Shown piece by piece: positions 23,809 to 38,300 of a stretch of 64,000 nt of DNA (position 1 is the first letter of the stretch; each line of letters begins with the position of its first letter). Under the pieces are notes generated by a model. That model saw only the letters and a program-made list of their open reading frames with translations, made no database searches and had not been told where the DNA came from. This DNA comes from Hydractinia symbiolongicarpus (Eukaryota; Cnidaria; Hydrozoa; Anthoathecata; Hydractiniidae): the NCBI RefSeq assembly GCF_029227915.1, contig NC_079888.1, positions 124,001 through 188,000 on the forward strand, written 5' to 3'. The translations under genes were made by a program, and so were the position numbers.

Positions 23809-26800
23809 GCTCATTTATCACATTTATAAGATCACAGTCCACAATCAGTCCAATTAAGTCCCACAGTCAATCGTTTCACTTTTAAAAGCAATACAACTTA
23901 GTAATATTGGAAAAAATCGCTAAATACATGTTGGTTCGAATATGTGAAGCAACCGTTGTAAGTCAAACGGATTGACACGGTTAGAAAGTCAATGAAAGGT
24001 AGTTTTTAAAACTGTCTCTATTTCTTCAGCGTGAACTAACGGATAGGACTGGTCCCACAGTAAAAAATGACTTATTTATCGACATTTTTAAATAAAGCGC
24101 TACCACAGGGTCCAGTGTAATCGCTGAGTTCCAGCAATCTTGTCAAATTAAGAAGATTGTCATTCCTTGGAGTCCAATTGGCTCATTTATCACCTTCATC
24201 AGGTCACAGTCCAGAATCAGTTCAACTAAGTCCCACAGTCAATTGGTTCACCGTTAAAAGCGATACAACTTAGTAATATCGGAACAAAATCAATACACAC
24301 ATGTTGGTACAAATATGTGACGCAACAGTTGTAACTCAAACGGATTGACACCGTTAAAAAGTCAATGAAATGTAGTTTATGAAACTGTCTCTATTTCTTC
24401 AGCGCGAAGTAACGGCTAGGATTGGTTCCACAGTAAGAAATGACTTATTTATCTTAATTTTTATATAAAGCGCTACCACAGCGCCCAGTGTAATCGCTGA
24501 GTTCCGGCAATCATGTCGAGTTAAAAAGAATGTTATTTTTGGAGTTCAATTGTCTCATTTATTGCATTTATAAGGTCAAAGTCCAGAAACAGTTCAATTA
24601 ATTCCCACAGTTAATCGTTTCACTTTTAAAAGCGATACAACTTAGTAATATCGGAACAAAATCACTAAATACATGTTGGTACGAATATGTGACGCAACTG
24701 TTTAACTCAAACGGATTGCCACCCTTAAAAAGACAATGAAATTTAGTTTTTGAAACTGTCTCTATTTCTTCAGCACGAACTAACGGCTAGGATTGGTACC
24801 ACAGTAAAAAATGAGTTAGTTATGTAAAGTTTTAAATGAAGCGCTACCGCAGGGTTCAGTGTAATCGCTGAGTTCCAGCAATCTTGTCAAATTAAGAAGA
24901 TTGTCATTCCTTGGAGACCAATTGGCTCATTTATCACATATATAAGGTCACAGTCCAGAATCAGTTCAATTAAGTCCCACAGTCAATCGTTTCACTTTTA
25001 AAAGCGATACAACTTAGTAATACCGGAAGAAATAGCTAAATACATGTTGGTACGAATCTTTGACGCAACCGTTGTAACTCAAACGGATTGACACCCTTAG
25101 AAAGTCAATGAAATGCAGTTTTTTAAAATGTCTCTATTTCTTCAGCCTGAACTAACGGATAGGATTGGTCCCACAGTAAAAAATGGCTTATTTATCTAAA
25201 TTTTTAAATGAAGCGCTACCACAGGGTCCAGTGTAATCGCTGAGTTCCAGCAATCTTGTCAAATTAAGAAGATTGTCATTCCTTGGAGACCAAGTGGCTC
25301 ATTTATCACATATAGCAGGTCACAGTCCAGAATCAGTTCAATTAAGTCCCACAGTCAATCGTTTCACTTTTAAAACCGATACAATATAGTAATACCGGAA
25401 AAAATCGCTAAATACATGTTGGTACGAATCTTTGACGCAACCGTTGTAACTCAAGCGGATTGACACCGTTAGAAAGTCAATGAAATGTAGTTTTTGAAAC
25501 TGTCTCTATTTCTTCAGCGCGAACTAACGGCTAGGATTGGTCCCACAGAAAAAAATGACATATTTATCTTAATTTTTAAATAAAGCGCTTCCACAGGGTC
25601 CAGTGTAATCGCTGAGTTCCAGCAATCTTGTCAAATTAAGAAGATTGTCATTCCTTGGAGACCAAGTGGTTCATTTATCACATATAGCAGGTCACAGTCC
25701 AGAATCAGTTCAATTAAGTCCCACAGTCAATCGTTTCACTTTTAAAACCGATACAATATAGTAATACCGGAAAAAATCGCTAAATACATGTTGGTACGAA
25801 TCTTTGACGCAACCGTTGTAACTCAAGCGGATTGACACCGTTAGAAAGTCAATGAAATGTAGTTTTTGAAACTGTCTCTATTTCTTCAGCGCGAACTAAC
25901 GGCTAGGATTGGTCCCACAGAAAAAAATGACATATTTATCTTAATTTTTAAATAAAGCGCTTCCACAGCGCCCAGTGTAATCACTGAGTTCCGGCAATCC
26001 TGTCGAGTTAAGAAGAATGTTATTTCTTGGAGTCCAATTGGCTCATTTATCACATTTATAAGGTCACAGTCCAGAATCAGTTCAATTAAGTCCCACAGGC
26101 AATTGTTTCACTTTTAAAAGCGATACAACTTAGTAAGATCGGAAAAATCGCTAAATACATGTCGGTACGAATATGTGAAGCAACCGTTGTAACTCAAACG
26201 GATTGACACCGTTAGAAAGTCGATGAAATGTAGTTTTTGAAAATGTCTCTATTTCTTCAGCGTGAACTAACGGATAGGATTGGTCCCACAGTAAAAAATG
26301 GCTTATTTATCTAAATTTTTAAATAAAGCGCTACCACAGGGTCCAGTGTAATCGTTCAGTTCCGGCAATCATGTCGAGTTAAAAAGAATGTTACTTCTTG
26401 GAGTTCAATTGGCTCATTGATCACATTTATCAGGTCACAGTCCAGAATTATTTCAACTAAGTCTCACAGTCAATCGTTTCACTTTTAAAAGCGATACAAC
26501 TTAGTAATATCGGAAAAAAACGTTAAATACATGTTGGTACGAATATGTGAAGCAACCGTTGTAACTCAGACGGATTGACACCGTTAGAAAGTCAATGAAA
26601 TGTTGTTTTTGAAACTGTCTCTATTTCTTCAGCGTGAACTAACGGCTAGGATAGGTCCCACAGTAAAAAATGACTTATTTATCTAAAGTTTTAAATGAAG
26701 CGCTACCGCAGGGTCCAGTGTAATCGTTGAGTTCCGGCAATCATGTCGAGTTAAAAAGAATGTTATTTCTTAGAGTCCAATTGGCTCATTTATCACATTT

Positions 26801-27900
26801 ATAAGGTCACAGTCCAGAATCAGTTCAATTAAGTCCCACAGTCAATCGTTTCACTTTTAAAAGCGATACAACGTAGTAATATCGGAAAAAAACGCTAAAT
26901 ACATGTTGGTACGAGTATGTGAAGCAACCGTTGTAACTCAGACGGATTGACACAGTTAGAAAGTCAATGAAAGGTTGTTTCCGAAACTGTCTCTATTTCT
27001 TCAGCGTGAACTAACGGCTAGGATAGGTCCCACAGTAAAAAATGACTTATTTATCTAAAGTTTTAAATGAAGCGCTACCGCAGGGTCCAGTGTAATCGCT
27101 GAGTTCCAGCAATCTTGTCAAATTAAGAAGATTGTCATTCCTTGGAGTCCAATTGGCTCATTTATCACCTTTATCAGGTCACAGTCCAGAATCAGTTCAA
27201 CTAAGTCCCACAGTCAATCGGTTCACCGTTAAAAGCGATACAACTTAGTAATATCGGAACAAAATCAATACACACATGTTGGTACAAATATGTGACGCAA
27301 CAGTTGTAACTCAAACGGATTGACACCGTTAAAAAGTCAATGAAATGTAGTTTTTGAAACTGTCTCTATTTCTTCAGCACGAACTAACGGCTAGGATTGG
27401 TACCACAGTAAAAAATGACTTAGTTATGTAAAGTTTTAAATGAAGCGCTACCGCAGGGTCCAGTGTAATCGCTGAGTTCCAGCAATCTTGTCAAATTAAG
27501 AAGATTGTCATTCCTTGGAGACCAATTGGCTCATTTATCACATATATAAGGTCACAGTCCAAAATCAGTTCAATTAAGTCCCACAGTCAATCGTTTCACT
27601 TTTAAAAGCGATACAACTTAGTAATACCGGAAGAAATAGCTAAATACATGTTGGTACGAATCTTTGACGCAACCGTTGTAACTCAAACGGATTGACACCC
27701 TTAGAAAGTCAATGAAATGTTGTTTTTTAAAATGTCTCTATTTCTTCAGCGTGAAATAACGGATAGGATTGGTCCCACAGTAAAAAATGGCTTATTTATC
27801 TAAATTTTTAAATGAAGCGCTACCACAGGGTCCAGTGTAATCGTTGAGTTCCGGCAATCATGTCGAGTTAAAAAGAATGTTATTTCTTGGAGTCCAATTG
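23809..27900 (+). repeat. Eleven-monomer block resembling 5580-9670 and 15994-18596
   Basis: Monomers at 23809, 24181 and 24553 match 5580, 5952 and 6324 at a shift of about 18229 bp (49 monomers), including the tctcatttatt/tctcatttatc variant and agcaatac with tattggaaaaaatcg. Monomers around 25297 and 25669 are tandem cacatatagcagg types. From 26784 onward the match is to 17480 onward at a shift of 9304 bp (25 monomers). The block is a patchwork of earlier segments with no foreign sequence. Confidence 0.86.
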
Positions 27901-29757
27901 GCTCATTTATCACATTTATAAGGTCACAGTCCAGAATCAGTTCAATTAAGTCCCACAGTCAATTGTTTCACTTTTAAAACCGATACAACTTAGTAAGATC
28001 GGAAAAATCGCTAAATACATGTTGGTACGAATATGTGAAGCAACCGTTGTAACTCAAACGGATTGACACCGTTAGAAAGTCAATGAAATGTAGTTTTTGA
28101 AAATGTCTCTATTTCTTCAGCGTGAACTAACGGATAGGATTGGTCCAACAGTAAAAAATGGCTTATTTATCTAAATTTTTAAATGAAGCGCTACCACAGG
28201 GTCCAGTGTAATCGCTGAGTTCCAGCAATACTGTCAAATTAAGAAGATTGTCATTCCTTGGAGACCAAGTGGCTCATTTATCACATATAGCAGGTCACAG
28301 TCCAGAATTAGTTCAATTAAGTCCCACAGTCAATCGTTTCACTTTTAAAACCGATACAATATAGTAATACCGGCAAAAATCGCTAAATACATGTTGGTAC
28401 GAATCTTTGACGCAACCGTTGTAACTCAAACGGATTGACACCGTTAGAAAGTCAATGAAATGTTGTTTTTGAAACTGTCTCTATTTCTTCAGCGCGAACT
28501 AACGGCTAGGATTGGTCCCACAGAAAAAAATGACATATTTATCTTAATTTTTAAATAAAGCGCTTCCACACTGCCCAGTGTAATCACTGAGTTCCGGCAA
28601 TCCTGTCGAGTTAAGAAGAATGTTATTTCTTGGAGTCCAATTGGCTCATTTATCACATTTATAAGGTCACAGTCCAGAATCAGTTCAATTAAGTCCCACA
28701 GTCAATTGTTTCACTTTTAAAAGCGATACAACTTAGTAAGATCGGAAAAATCGCTAAATACATGTTGGTACGAATATGTGAAGCAACCGTTGTAACTCAA
28801 ACGGATTGACACCGTTAGAAAGTCAATGAAATGTAGTTTTTAAAAATGTCTCTATTTCTTCAGCGTGAACTAACGGATAGGATTGGTCCCAGAGTAAAAA
28901 ATGGCTTATTTATCTAAATTTTTAAATGAAGCGCTACCACAGGGTCCAGTGTAATCGTTCAGTTCCTGCAATCATGTTGAGTTAAAAAGAATGTTATTTC
29001 TTGGAGTTCAATTGGCTCATTTATCACATTTATCAGGTCACAGTCCAGAATCATTTCAACTAAGTCTCACAGTCAATCGTTTCACTTTTAAAAGCGATAC
29101 AACTTAGTAATATCGGAAAAAAACGCTAAATACATGTTGGTACGAATATGTGAAGCAACCGTTGTAACTCAGACGGATTGACACAGTTAGAAAGTCAATG
29201 AAAGGTTGTTTTCGAAACTGTCTCTATTTCTTCAGCGTGAACTAACGGCTAGGATAGGTCCCACAGTAAAAAATGACTTATTTATCTAAAGTTTTAAATG
29301 AAGCGCTACCGCAGGGTCCAGTGTAATGGCTGAGTTCCAGCAAATTGTCAAATTAAGAAGATTGTCATTCCTTGGAGTCCAATTGGCTCATTTATCACCT
29401 TTATCAGGTCACAGTCCAGAATCAGTTCAACTAAGTCCCACAGTCAATCGGTTCACCGTTAAAAGCGATACAACTTAGCAATATCGGAACAAAATCAATA
29501 CACACATGTTGGTACAAATATGTGACGCAACAGTTGTAACTCAAACGGATTGACACCGTTAAAAAGACAATAAAATGTAGTTTTTGAAACTGTCTCTATT
29601 TCTTCAGCGTGAACTAACGGATAGGATTGGTCCCACAGTAAAAAATGACTATTTATCGAAATTTTTAAATGAAGCGCTACCACAGGGTCCAGTGTAATCG
29701 CTGAGTTCCGGCAATCATGTCAAATTAAGAGGATTGTCATTCTTTGGAGTCCAATTG
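27901..29757 (+). repeat. Five-monomer block K, copy 3
   Basis: Monomers start at 27901, 28272, about 28645, about 29017 and 29386. They match 18597-20453 at a shift of 9304 bp and 11903-13759 at about 15998 bp. The B-type fifth monomer carries gacaataaaatg in place of gacaatgaaatg, a variant it shares with the B unit at 45738. Confidence 0.89.
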
Positions 29758-30873
29758 GCTCATTTATCACATTTATAAGATCACAGTCCCAAATCAGTCC
29801 AATTAAGTCCCACAGTCAATCGTTTCACTTTTAAAAGCGATACAACTTAGTAATATCGGAACATAATCACTAAATACATTATGGTACGAATATGTGACGC
29901 AACCGTTGTAACTCAAACGGATTGCCACCGTTAAAAAGACAATGAAATGTAGTTTTTGAAACTGTCTCTATTTCTTCAGCGTGAACTAACGGCTAGGATT
30001 GGTCCCACAGTAAAAAATGACTTATTAATCTTATTTTTAAATGAAGCACTACCACGGCGCCCAGTGTAATCGCTGAGTTTCATTAATCCTGTCAAATTAA
30101 GAAGAATTTCATTCCTTGGAGTCCAATTGGCTCATTTATCACATTTATCAGGTCACAGTCCAGAATCAGTTGAACTAAGTCCCACAGTTAATCGGTTCAC
30201 CGTTAAAAGCGATTCAACTTAGTAATATCGGAACAAAATCACTAAATACATGTTGGTACGAATATGTGACGCAACCGTTGTAACTCAAACGGATTGACAC
30301 CGTTACAAAGACAATGAAATGTAGTTTTTGAAACTGTCTCTATTTCTTCAGCGTGAACTAACGGATAGGATTGGTCCCACAGTAAAAAATGACTTATTTA
30401 TCGAAATTTTTAAATAAAGCGCTACCACAGGGTCCAGTGTAATCGCTGAGATCCAGCAATTATGTCGAGTTAAAAAGAATGTTATTTCTTGGAGTTCAAT
30501 TGGCTCATTTGTCACTTTTATCAGGTCACAGTCCAGAATCATTTCAACTAAGTCCCACAGTCAATCGGTTCACCGTTAAAAGCGATACAACTTAGTAATA
30601 TCGGAACAAAATCACTAAATACATGTTGGGAGGAATATGTGACGCAATGTTGTAACTCAAACGGATTGACACCGTTAAAAAGACAATGAAATGTAGTTTT
30701 TGAAACTGTCTCTATTTCTTCAGCGTGAACTAACGGATAGGATTGGTCCCACAGTAAAAAATGACTATTTATCGAAATTTTTAAATGAAGCGCTACCACA
30801 GGGTCCAGTGTAATCGCTGAGTTCCGGCAATCATGTCAAATTAAGAAGATTGTCATTCCTTGGAGTCCAATTG
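29758..30873 (+). repeat. C-D-E monomer trio following block K
   Basis: Monomers start at 29758 (C), 30130 (D) and 30502 (E). The order B-C-D-E-F seen from 4091 is repeated here from 29386. The C copy has a shortened aatcttatttttaaatg in place of aatcttaatttttaaatg, a one-base deletion shared by the C copies in the 34-49 kb region. The E copy carries the gggaggaatatg tag. Confidence 0.88.
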
Positions 30874-33800
30874 GCTCCTTTATCACATTTATAAGATCAC
30901 AGTCCCAAATCAGTCCAATTAAGTCCCACAGTCAATCGTTTCACTTTTAAAAGCGATACAACTTAGTAATACCGGAAAAAATCGCTAAATACATGTTGGT
31001 ACGAATCTTTGACGCAACCGTTGTAACTCAAACGGATTGACACCGTTAGAAAGTCAATGAAATGTTGTTTTTGAAACTGTCTCTATTTCTTCAGCGCGAA
31101 CTAACGGCTAGGATTGGTCCCACAGAAAAAAATGACATATTTATCTTAATTTTTAAATAAAGCGCTTCCACACTGCCCAGTGTAATCACTGAGTTCCGGC
31201 AATCCTGTCGAGTTAAGAAGAATGTTATTTCTTGGAGTCCAATTGGCTCATTTATCACATTTATAAGGTCACAGTCCAGAATCAGTTCAATTAAGTCCCA
31301 CAGTCAATTGTTTCACTTTTAAAAGCGATACAACTTAGTAAGATCGGAAAAATCGCTAAATACATGTTGGTACGAATATGTGAAGCAACCGTTGTAACTC
31401 AAACGGATTGACACCGTTAAAAAGTCAATGAAATGTAGTTTTTGAAACTGTCTCTATTTCTTCAGCACGAACTAACGGCTAGGATTGGTACCACAGTAAA
31501 AAATGGCTTAGTTATGTAAAGTTTTAAATGAAGCGCTACCGCAGGGTCCAGTGTAATCGCTGAGTTCCAGCAATCTTGTCAAATTAAGAAGATTGTCATT
31601 CCTTGGAGACCAATTGGCTCATTTATCACATATATAAGGTCACAGTCCAAAATCAGTTCAATTAAGTCCCACAGTCAATCGTTTCACTTTTAAAAGCGAT
31701 ACAACTTAGTAATACCGGAAGAAATAGCTAAATACATGTTGGTACGAATCTTTGACGCAACCGTTGTAACTCAAACGGATTGACACCGTTAGAAAGTCAA
31801 TGAAATGTTGTTTTTGAAACTGTCTCTATTTCTTCAGCGCGAACTAACGGCTAGGATTGGTCCCACAGAAAAAAATGACATATTTATCTTAATTTTTAAA
31901 TAAAGCGCTTCCACACTGCCCAGTGTAATCACTGAGTTCCGGCAATCCTGTCGAGTTAAGAAGAATGTTATTTCTTGGAGTCCAATTGGCTCATTTATCA
32001 CATTTATAAGGTCACAGTCCAGAATCAGTTCAATTAAGTCCCACAGTCAATTGTTTCACTTTTAAAAGCGATACAACTTAGTAAGATCGGAAAAATCGCT
32101 AAATACATGTTGGTACGAATATGTGAAGCAACCGTTGTAACTCAAACGGATTGACACAGTTAGAAAGTCAATGAAAGGTTGTTTTCGAAACTGTCTCTAT
32201 TTCTTCAGCGTGAACTAACGGCTAGGATAGGTCCCACAGTAAAATATGACTTATTTATCTAAAGTTTTAAATGAAGCGCTACCGCAGGGTCCAGTGTAAT
32301 GGCTGAGTTCCAGCAAATTGTCAATCTAAGAAGATTGTCATTCCTTGGAGTCCAATTGGCTCATTTATCACCTTTATCAGGTCACAGTCCAGAATCAGTT
32401 CAACTAAGTCCCACAGTCAATCGGTTCACCGTTAAAAGCGATACAACTTAGTAATATCGGAACAAAATCAATACACACATGTTGGTACAAATATGTGACG
32501 CAACAGTTGTAACTCAAACGGATTGACACCGTTAAAAAGTCAATGAAATGTAGTTTTTGAAACTGTCTCTATTTCTTCAGCACGAACTAACGGCTAGGAT
32601 TGGTACCACAGTAAAAAATGACTTAGTTATGTAAAGTTTTAAATGAAGCGCTACCGCAGGGTCCAGTGTAATCGCTGAGTTCCAGCAATCTTGTCAAATT
32701 AAGAAGATTGTCATTCCTTGGAGACCAATTGGCTCATTTATCACATATATAAGGTCACAGTCCAAAATCAGTTCAATTAAGTCCCACAGTCAATCGTTTC
32801 ACTTTTAAAAGCGATACAACTTAGTAATACCGGAAGAAATAGCTAAATACATGTTGGTACGAATCTTTGACGCAACCGTTGTAACTCAAACGGATTGACA
32901 CCCTTAGAAAGTCAATGAAATGTAGTTTTTTAAAATGTCTCTATTTCTTCAGCGTGAAATAACGGATAGGATTGGTCCCACAGTAAAAAATGGCTTATTT
33001 CTAAATTTTTAAATGAAGCGCTACCACAGGGTCCAGTGTAATCGTTGAATTCCGGCAATCATGTCGAGTTAAAAAGAATGTTATTTCTTGGAGTCCAATT
33101 GGCTCATTTATCACATTTATAAGGTCACAGTCCAGAATCAGTTCAATTAAGTCCCACAGTCAATTGTTTCACTTTTAAAACCGATACAACTTAGTAAGAT
33201 CGGAAAAATCGCTAAATACATGTTGGTACGAATATGTGAAGCAACCGTTGTAACTCAAACGGATTGACACCGTTAGAAAGTCAATGAAATGTAGTTTTTG
33301 AAAATGTCTCTATTTCTTCAGCGTGAACTAACGGATAGGATTGGTCCAACAGTAAAAAATGGCTTATTTATCTAAATTTTTAAATGAAGCGCTACCACAG
33401 GGTCCAGTGTAATCGCTGAGTTCCAGCAATCTTGTCAAATTAAGAAGATTGTCATTCCTTGGAGACCAAGTGGCTCATTTATCACATATAGCAGGTCACA
33501 GTCCAGAATCAGTTCAATTAAGTCCCACAGTCAATCGTTTCACTTTTAAAACCGATACAATATAGTAATACCGGCAAAAATCGCTAAATACATGTTGGTA
33601 CGAATCTTTGACGCAACCGTTGTAACTCAAACGGATTGACACCGTTAGAAAGTCAATGAAATGTTGTTTTTGAAACTGTCTCTATTTCTTCAGCGCGAAC
33701 TAACGGCTAGGATTGGTCCCACAGAAAAAAATGACATATTTATCTTAATTTTTAAATAAAGCGCTTCCACACTGCCCAGTGTAATCACTGAGTTCCGGCA

Positions 33801-35330
33801 ATCCTGTCGAGTTAAGAAGAATGTTATTTCTTGGAGTCCAATTGGCTCATTTATCACATTTATAAGGTCACAGTCCAGAATCACTTCAATTAAGTCCCAC
33901 AGTCAATTGTTTCACTTTTAAAAGCGATACAACTTAGTAGGATCGGAAAAATCGCTAAATACATGTTGGTACGAATATGTGAAGCAACCGTTGTAACTCA
34001 AACGGATTGACACCGTTAGAAAGTCAATGAAATGTAGTTTTTAAAAATGTCTCTATTTCTTCAGCGTGAACTAACGGATAGGATTGGTCCCAGAGTAAAA
34101 AATGACTATTTATCGAAATTTTTAAATAAAGCGCTACCACAGGGTCCAGTGTAATCGCTGAGTTCCGGCAATCATGTCAAATTAAGAGGATTGTCATTCC
34201 TTGGAGTCCAATTGGCTCATTTATCACATTTATAAGATCACAGTCCCACATCAGTCCAATTAAGTCCCACAGTCAATCGTTTCACTTTTAAAAGCGATAC
34301 AACTTAGTAATATCGGAACATAATCACTAAATACATTATGGTACGAATATGTGACGCAACCGTTGTAACTCAAACGGATTGCCACCGTTAAAAAGACAAT
34401 GAAATGTAGTTTTTGAAACTGTCTCTATTTCTTCAGCGTGAACTAACGGCTAGGATTGGTCCCACAGTAAAAAATGACTTATTAATCTTATTTTTAAATG
34501 AAGCACTACCACGGCGCCCAGTGTAATCGCTGAGTTTCATTAATCCTGTCAAATTAAGAAGAATTTCATTCCTTGGAGTCCAATTGGCTCATTTATCACA
34601 TTTATCAGGTCACAGTCCAGAATCAGTTGAACTAAGTCCCACAGTTAATCGGTTCACCGTTAAAAGCGATTCAACTTAGTAATATCGGAACAAAATCACT
34701 AAATACATGTTGGTACGAATATGTGACGCAACCGTTGTAACTCAAACGGATTGACACCGTTACAAAGACAATGAAATGTAGTTTTTGAAACTGTCTCTAT
34801 TTCTTCAGCGTGAACTAACGGATAGGATTGGTCCCACAGTAAAAAATGACTTATTTATCGAAATTTTTAAATAAAGCGGTACCACAGGGTCCAATGTAAT
34901 CGCTGAGATCCAGCAATTATGTCGAGTTAAAAAGAATGTTATTTCTTGGAGTTCAATTGGCTCATTTGTCACTTTTATCAGGTCACAGTCCAGAATCATT
35001 TCAACTAAGTCCCACAGTCAATCGGTTCACCGTTAAAAGCGATACAACTTAGTAATATCGGAACAAAATCACTAAATACATGTTGGGAGGAATATGTGAC
35101 GCAATGTTGTAACTCAAACGGATTGACACCGTTAAAAAGACAATGAAATGTAGTTTTTGAAACTGTCTCTATTTCTTCAGCGTGAACTAACGGATAGGAT
35201 TGGTCCCACAGTAAAAAATGACTATTTATCGAAATTTTTAAATGAAGCGCTACCACAGGGTCCAGTGTAATCGCTGAGTTCCGGCAATCATGTCAAATTA
35301 AGAAGATTGTCATTCCTTGGAGTCCAATTG
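30874..35330 (+). repeat. Long HOR, 12-monomer variant (4457 bp)
   Basis: It begins at a monomer with the diagnostic ggctcctttatc (cct in place of cat), which I use as the HOR boundary. The same mark occurs at 35331, 39050, 41280, 44996 and 50198. The block contains tandem cactgcccagtg-type monomers (near 31180 and 31920), then the series that starts at 32359 and is repeated 3717-3719 bp downstream. A private 2 bp deletion at about 33000 (ttatttctaaa in place of ttatttatctaaa) explains the small change of offset inside the block. Confidence 0.88.
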
Positions 35331-38300
35331 GCTCCTTTATCACATTTATAAGATCACAGTCCCAAATCAGTCCAATTAAGTCCCACAGTCAATCGTTTCA
35401 CTTTTAAAAGCGATACAACTTAGTAATATCGGAACAAAATCAATACACACATGTTGGTACAAATATGTGACGCAACAGTTGTAACTCAAACGGATTGACA
35501 CCGTTAAAAAGTCAATGAAATGTAGTTTTTGAAACTGTCTCTATTTCTTCAGCACGAACTAACGGCTAGGATTGGTACCACAGTAAAAAATGACTTAGTT
35601 ATGTAAAGTTTTAAATGAAGCGCTACCGCAGGGTCCAGTGTAATCGCTGAGTTCCAGCAATCTTGTCAAATTAAGAAGATTGTCATTCCTTGGAGACCAA
35701 TTGGCTCATTTATCACATATATAAGGTCACAGTCCAAAATCAGTTCAATTAAGTCCCACAGTCAATCGTTTCACTTTTAAAAGCGATACAACTTAGTAAT
35801 ACCGGAAGAAATAGCTAAATACATGTTGGTACGAATCTTTGACGCAACCGTTGTAACTCAAACGGATTGACACCGTTAGAAAGTCAATGAAATGTTGTTT
35901 TTGAAACTGTCTCTATTTCTTCAGCGCGAACTAACGGCTAGGATTGGTCCCACAGAAAAAAATGACATATTTATCTTAATTTTTAAATAAAGCGCTTCCA
36001 CACTGCCCAGTGTAATCACTGAGTTCCGGCAATCCTGTCAAATTAAGAAGATTGTCATTCCTTGGAGTCCAATTGGCTCATTTATCACCTTTATCAGGTC
36101 ACAGTCCAGAATCAGTTCAACTAAGTCCCACAGTCAATCGGTTCACCGTTAAAAGCGATACAACTTAGTAATATCGGAACAAAATCAATACACACATGTT
36201 GGTACAAATATGTGACGCAACAGTTGTAACTCAAACGGATTGACACCGTTAAAAAGTCAATGAAATGTAGTTTTTGAAACTGTCTCTATTTCTTCAGCAC
36301 GAACTAACGGCTAGGATTGGTACCACAGTAAAAAATGACTTAGTTATGTAAAGTTTTAAATGAAGCGCTACCGCAGGGTCCAGTGTAATCGCTGAGTTCC
36401 AGCAATCTTGTCAAATTAAGAAGATTGTCATTCCTTGGAGACCAATTGGCTCATTTATCACATATATAAGGTCACAGTCCAAAATCAGTTCAATTAAGTC
36501 CCACAGTCAATCGTTTCACTTTTAAAAGCGATACAACTTAGTAATACCGGAAGAAATAGCTAAATACATGTTGGTACGAATCTTTGACGCAACCGTTGTA
36601 ACTCAAACGGATTGACACCCTTAGAAAGTCAATGAAATGTAGTTTTTTAAAATGTCTCTATTTCTTCAGCGTGAAATAACGGATAGGATTGGTCCCACAG
36701 TAAAAAATGGCTTATTTATCTAAATTTTTAAATGAAGCGCTACCACAGGGTCCAGTGTAATCGTTGAATTCCGGCAATCATGTCGAGTTAAAAAGAATGT
36801 TATTTCTTGGAGTCCAATTGGCTCATTTATCACATTTATAAGGTCACAGTCCAGAATCAGTTCAATTAAGTCCCACAGTCAATTGTTTCACTTTTAAAAC
36901 CGATACAACTTAGTAAGATCGGAAAAATCGCTAAATACATGTTGGTACGAATATGTGAAGCAACCGTTGTAACTCAAACGGATTGACACCGTTAGAAAGT
37001 CAATGAAATGTAGTTTTTGAAAATGTCTCTATTTCCTCAGCGTGAACTAACGGATAGGATTGGTCCAACAGTAAAAAATGGCTTATTTATCTAAATTTTT
37101 AAATGAAGCGCTACCACAGGGTCCAGTGTAATCGCTGAGTTCCAGCAATCTTGTCAAATTAAGAAGATTGTCATTCCTTGGAGACCAAGTGGCTCATTTA
37201 TCACATATAGCAGGTCACAGTCCAGAATCAGTTCAATTAAGTCCCACAGTCAATCGTTTCACTTTTAAAACCGATACAATATAGTAATACCGGCAAAAAT
37301 CGCTAAATACATGTTGGTACGAATCTTTGACGCAACCGTTGTAACTCAAACGGATTGACACCGTTAGAAAGTCAATGAAATGTTGTTTTTGAAACTGTCT
37401 CTATTTCTTCAGCGCGAACTAACGGCTAGGATTGGTCCCACAGAAAAAAATGACATATTTATCTTAATTTTTAAATAAAGCGCTTCCACACTGCCCAGTG
37501 TAATCACTGAGTTCCGGCAATCCTGTCGAGTTAAGAAGAATGTTATTTCTTGGAGTCCAATTGGCTCATTTATCACATTTATAAGGTCACAGTCCAGAAT
37601 CACTTCAATTAAGTCCCACAGTCAATTGTTTCACTTTTAAAAGCGATACAACTTAGTAGGATCGGAAAAATCGCTAAATACATGTTGGTACGAATATGTG
37701 AAGCAACCGTTGTAACTCAAACGGATTGACACCGTTAGAAAGTCAATGAAATGTAGTTTTTAAAAATGTCTCTATTTCTTCAGCGTGAACTAACGGATAG
37801 GATTGGTCCCAGAGTAAAAAATGACTATTTATCGAAATTTTTAAATAAAGCGCTACCACAGGGTCCAGTGTAATCGCTGAGTTCCGGCAATCATGTCAAA
37901 TTAAGAGGATTGTCATTCCTTGGAGTCCAATTGGCTCATTTATCACATTTATAAGATCACAGTCCCACATCAGTCCAATTAAGTCCCACAGTCAATCGTT
38001 TCACTTTTAAAAGCGATACAACTTAGTAATATCGGAACATAATCACTAAATACATTATGGTACGAATATGTGACGCAACCGTTGTAACTCAAACGGATTG
38101 CCACCGTTAAAAAGACAATGAAATGTAGTTTTTGAAACTGTCTCTATTTCTTCAGCGTGAACTAACGGCTAGGATTGGTCCCACAGTAAAAAATGACTTA
38201 TTAATCTTATTTTTAAATGAAGCACTACCACGGCGCCCAGTGTAATCGCTGAGTTTCATTAATCCTGTCAAATTAAGAAGAATTTCATTCCTTGGAGTCC

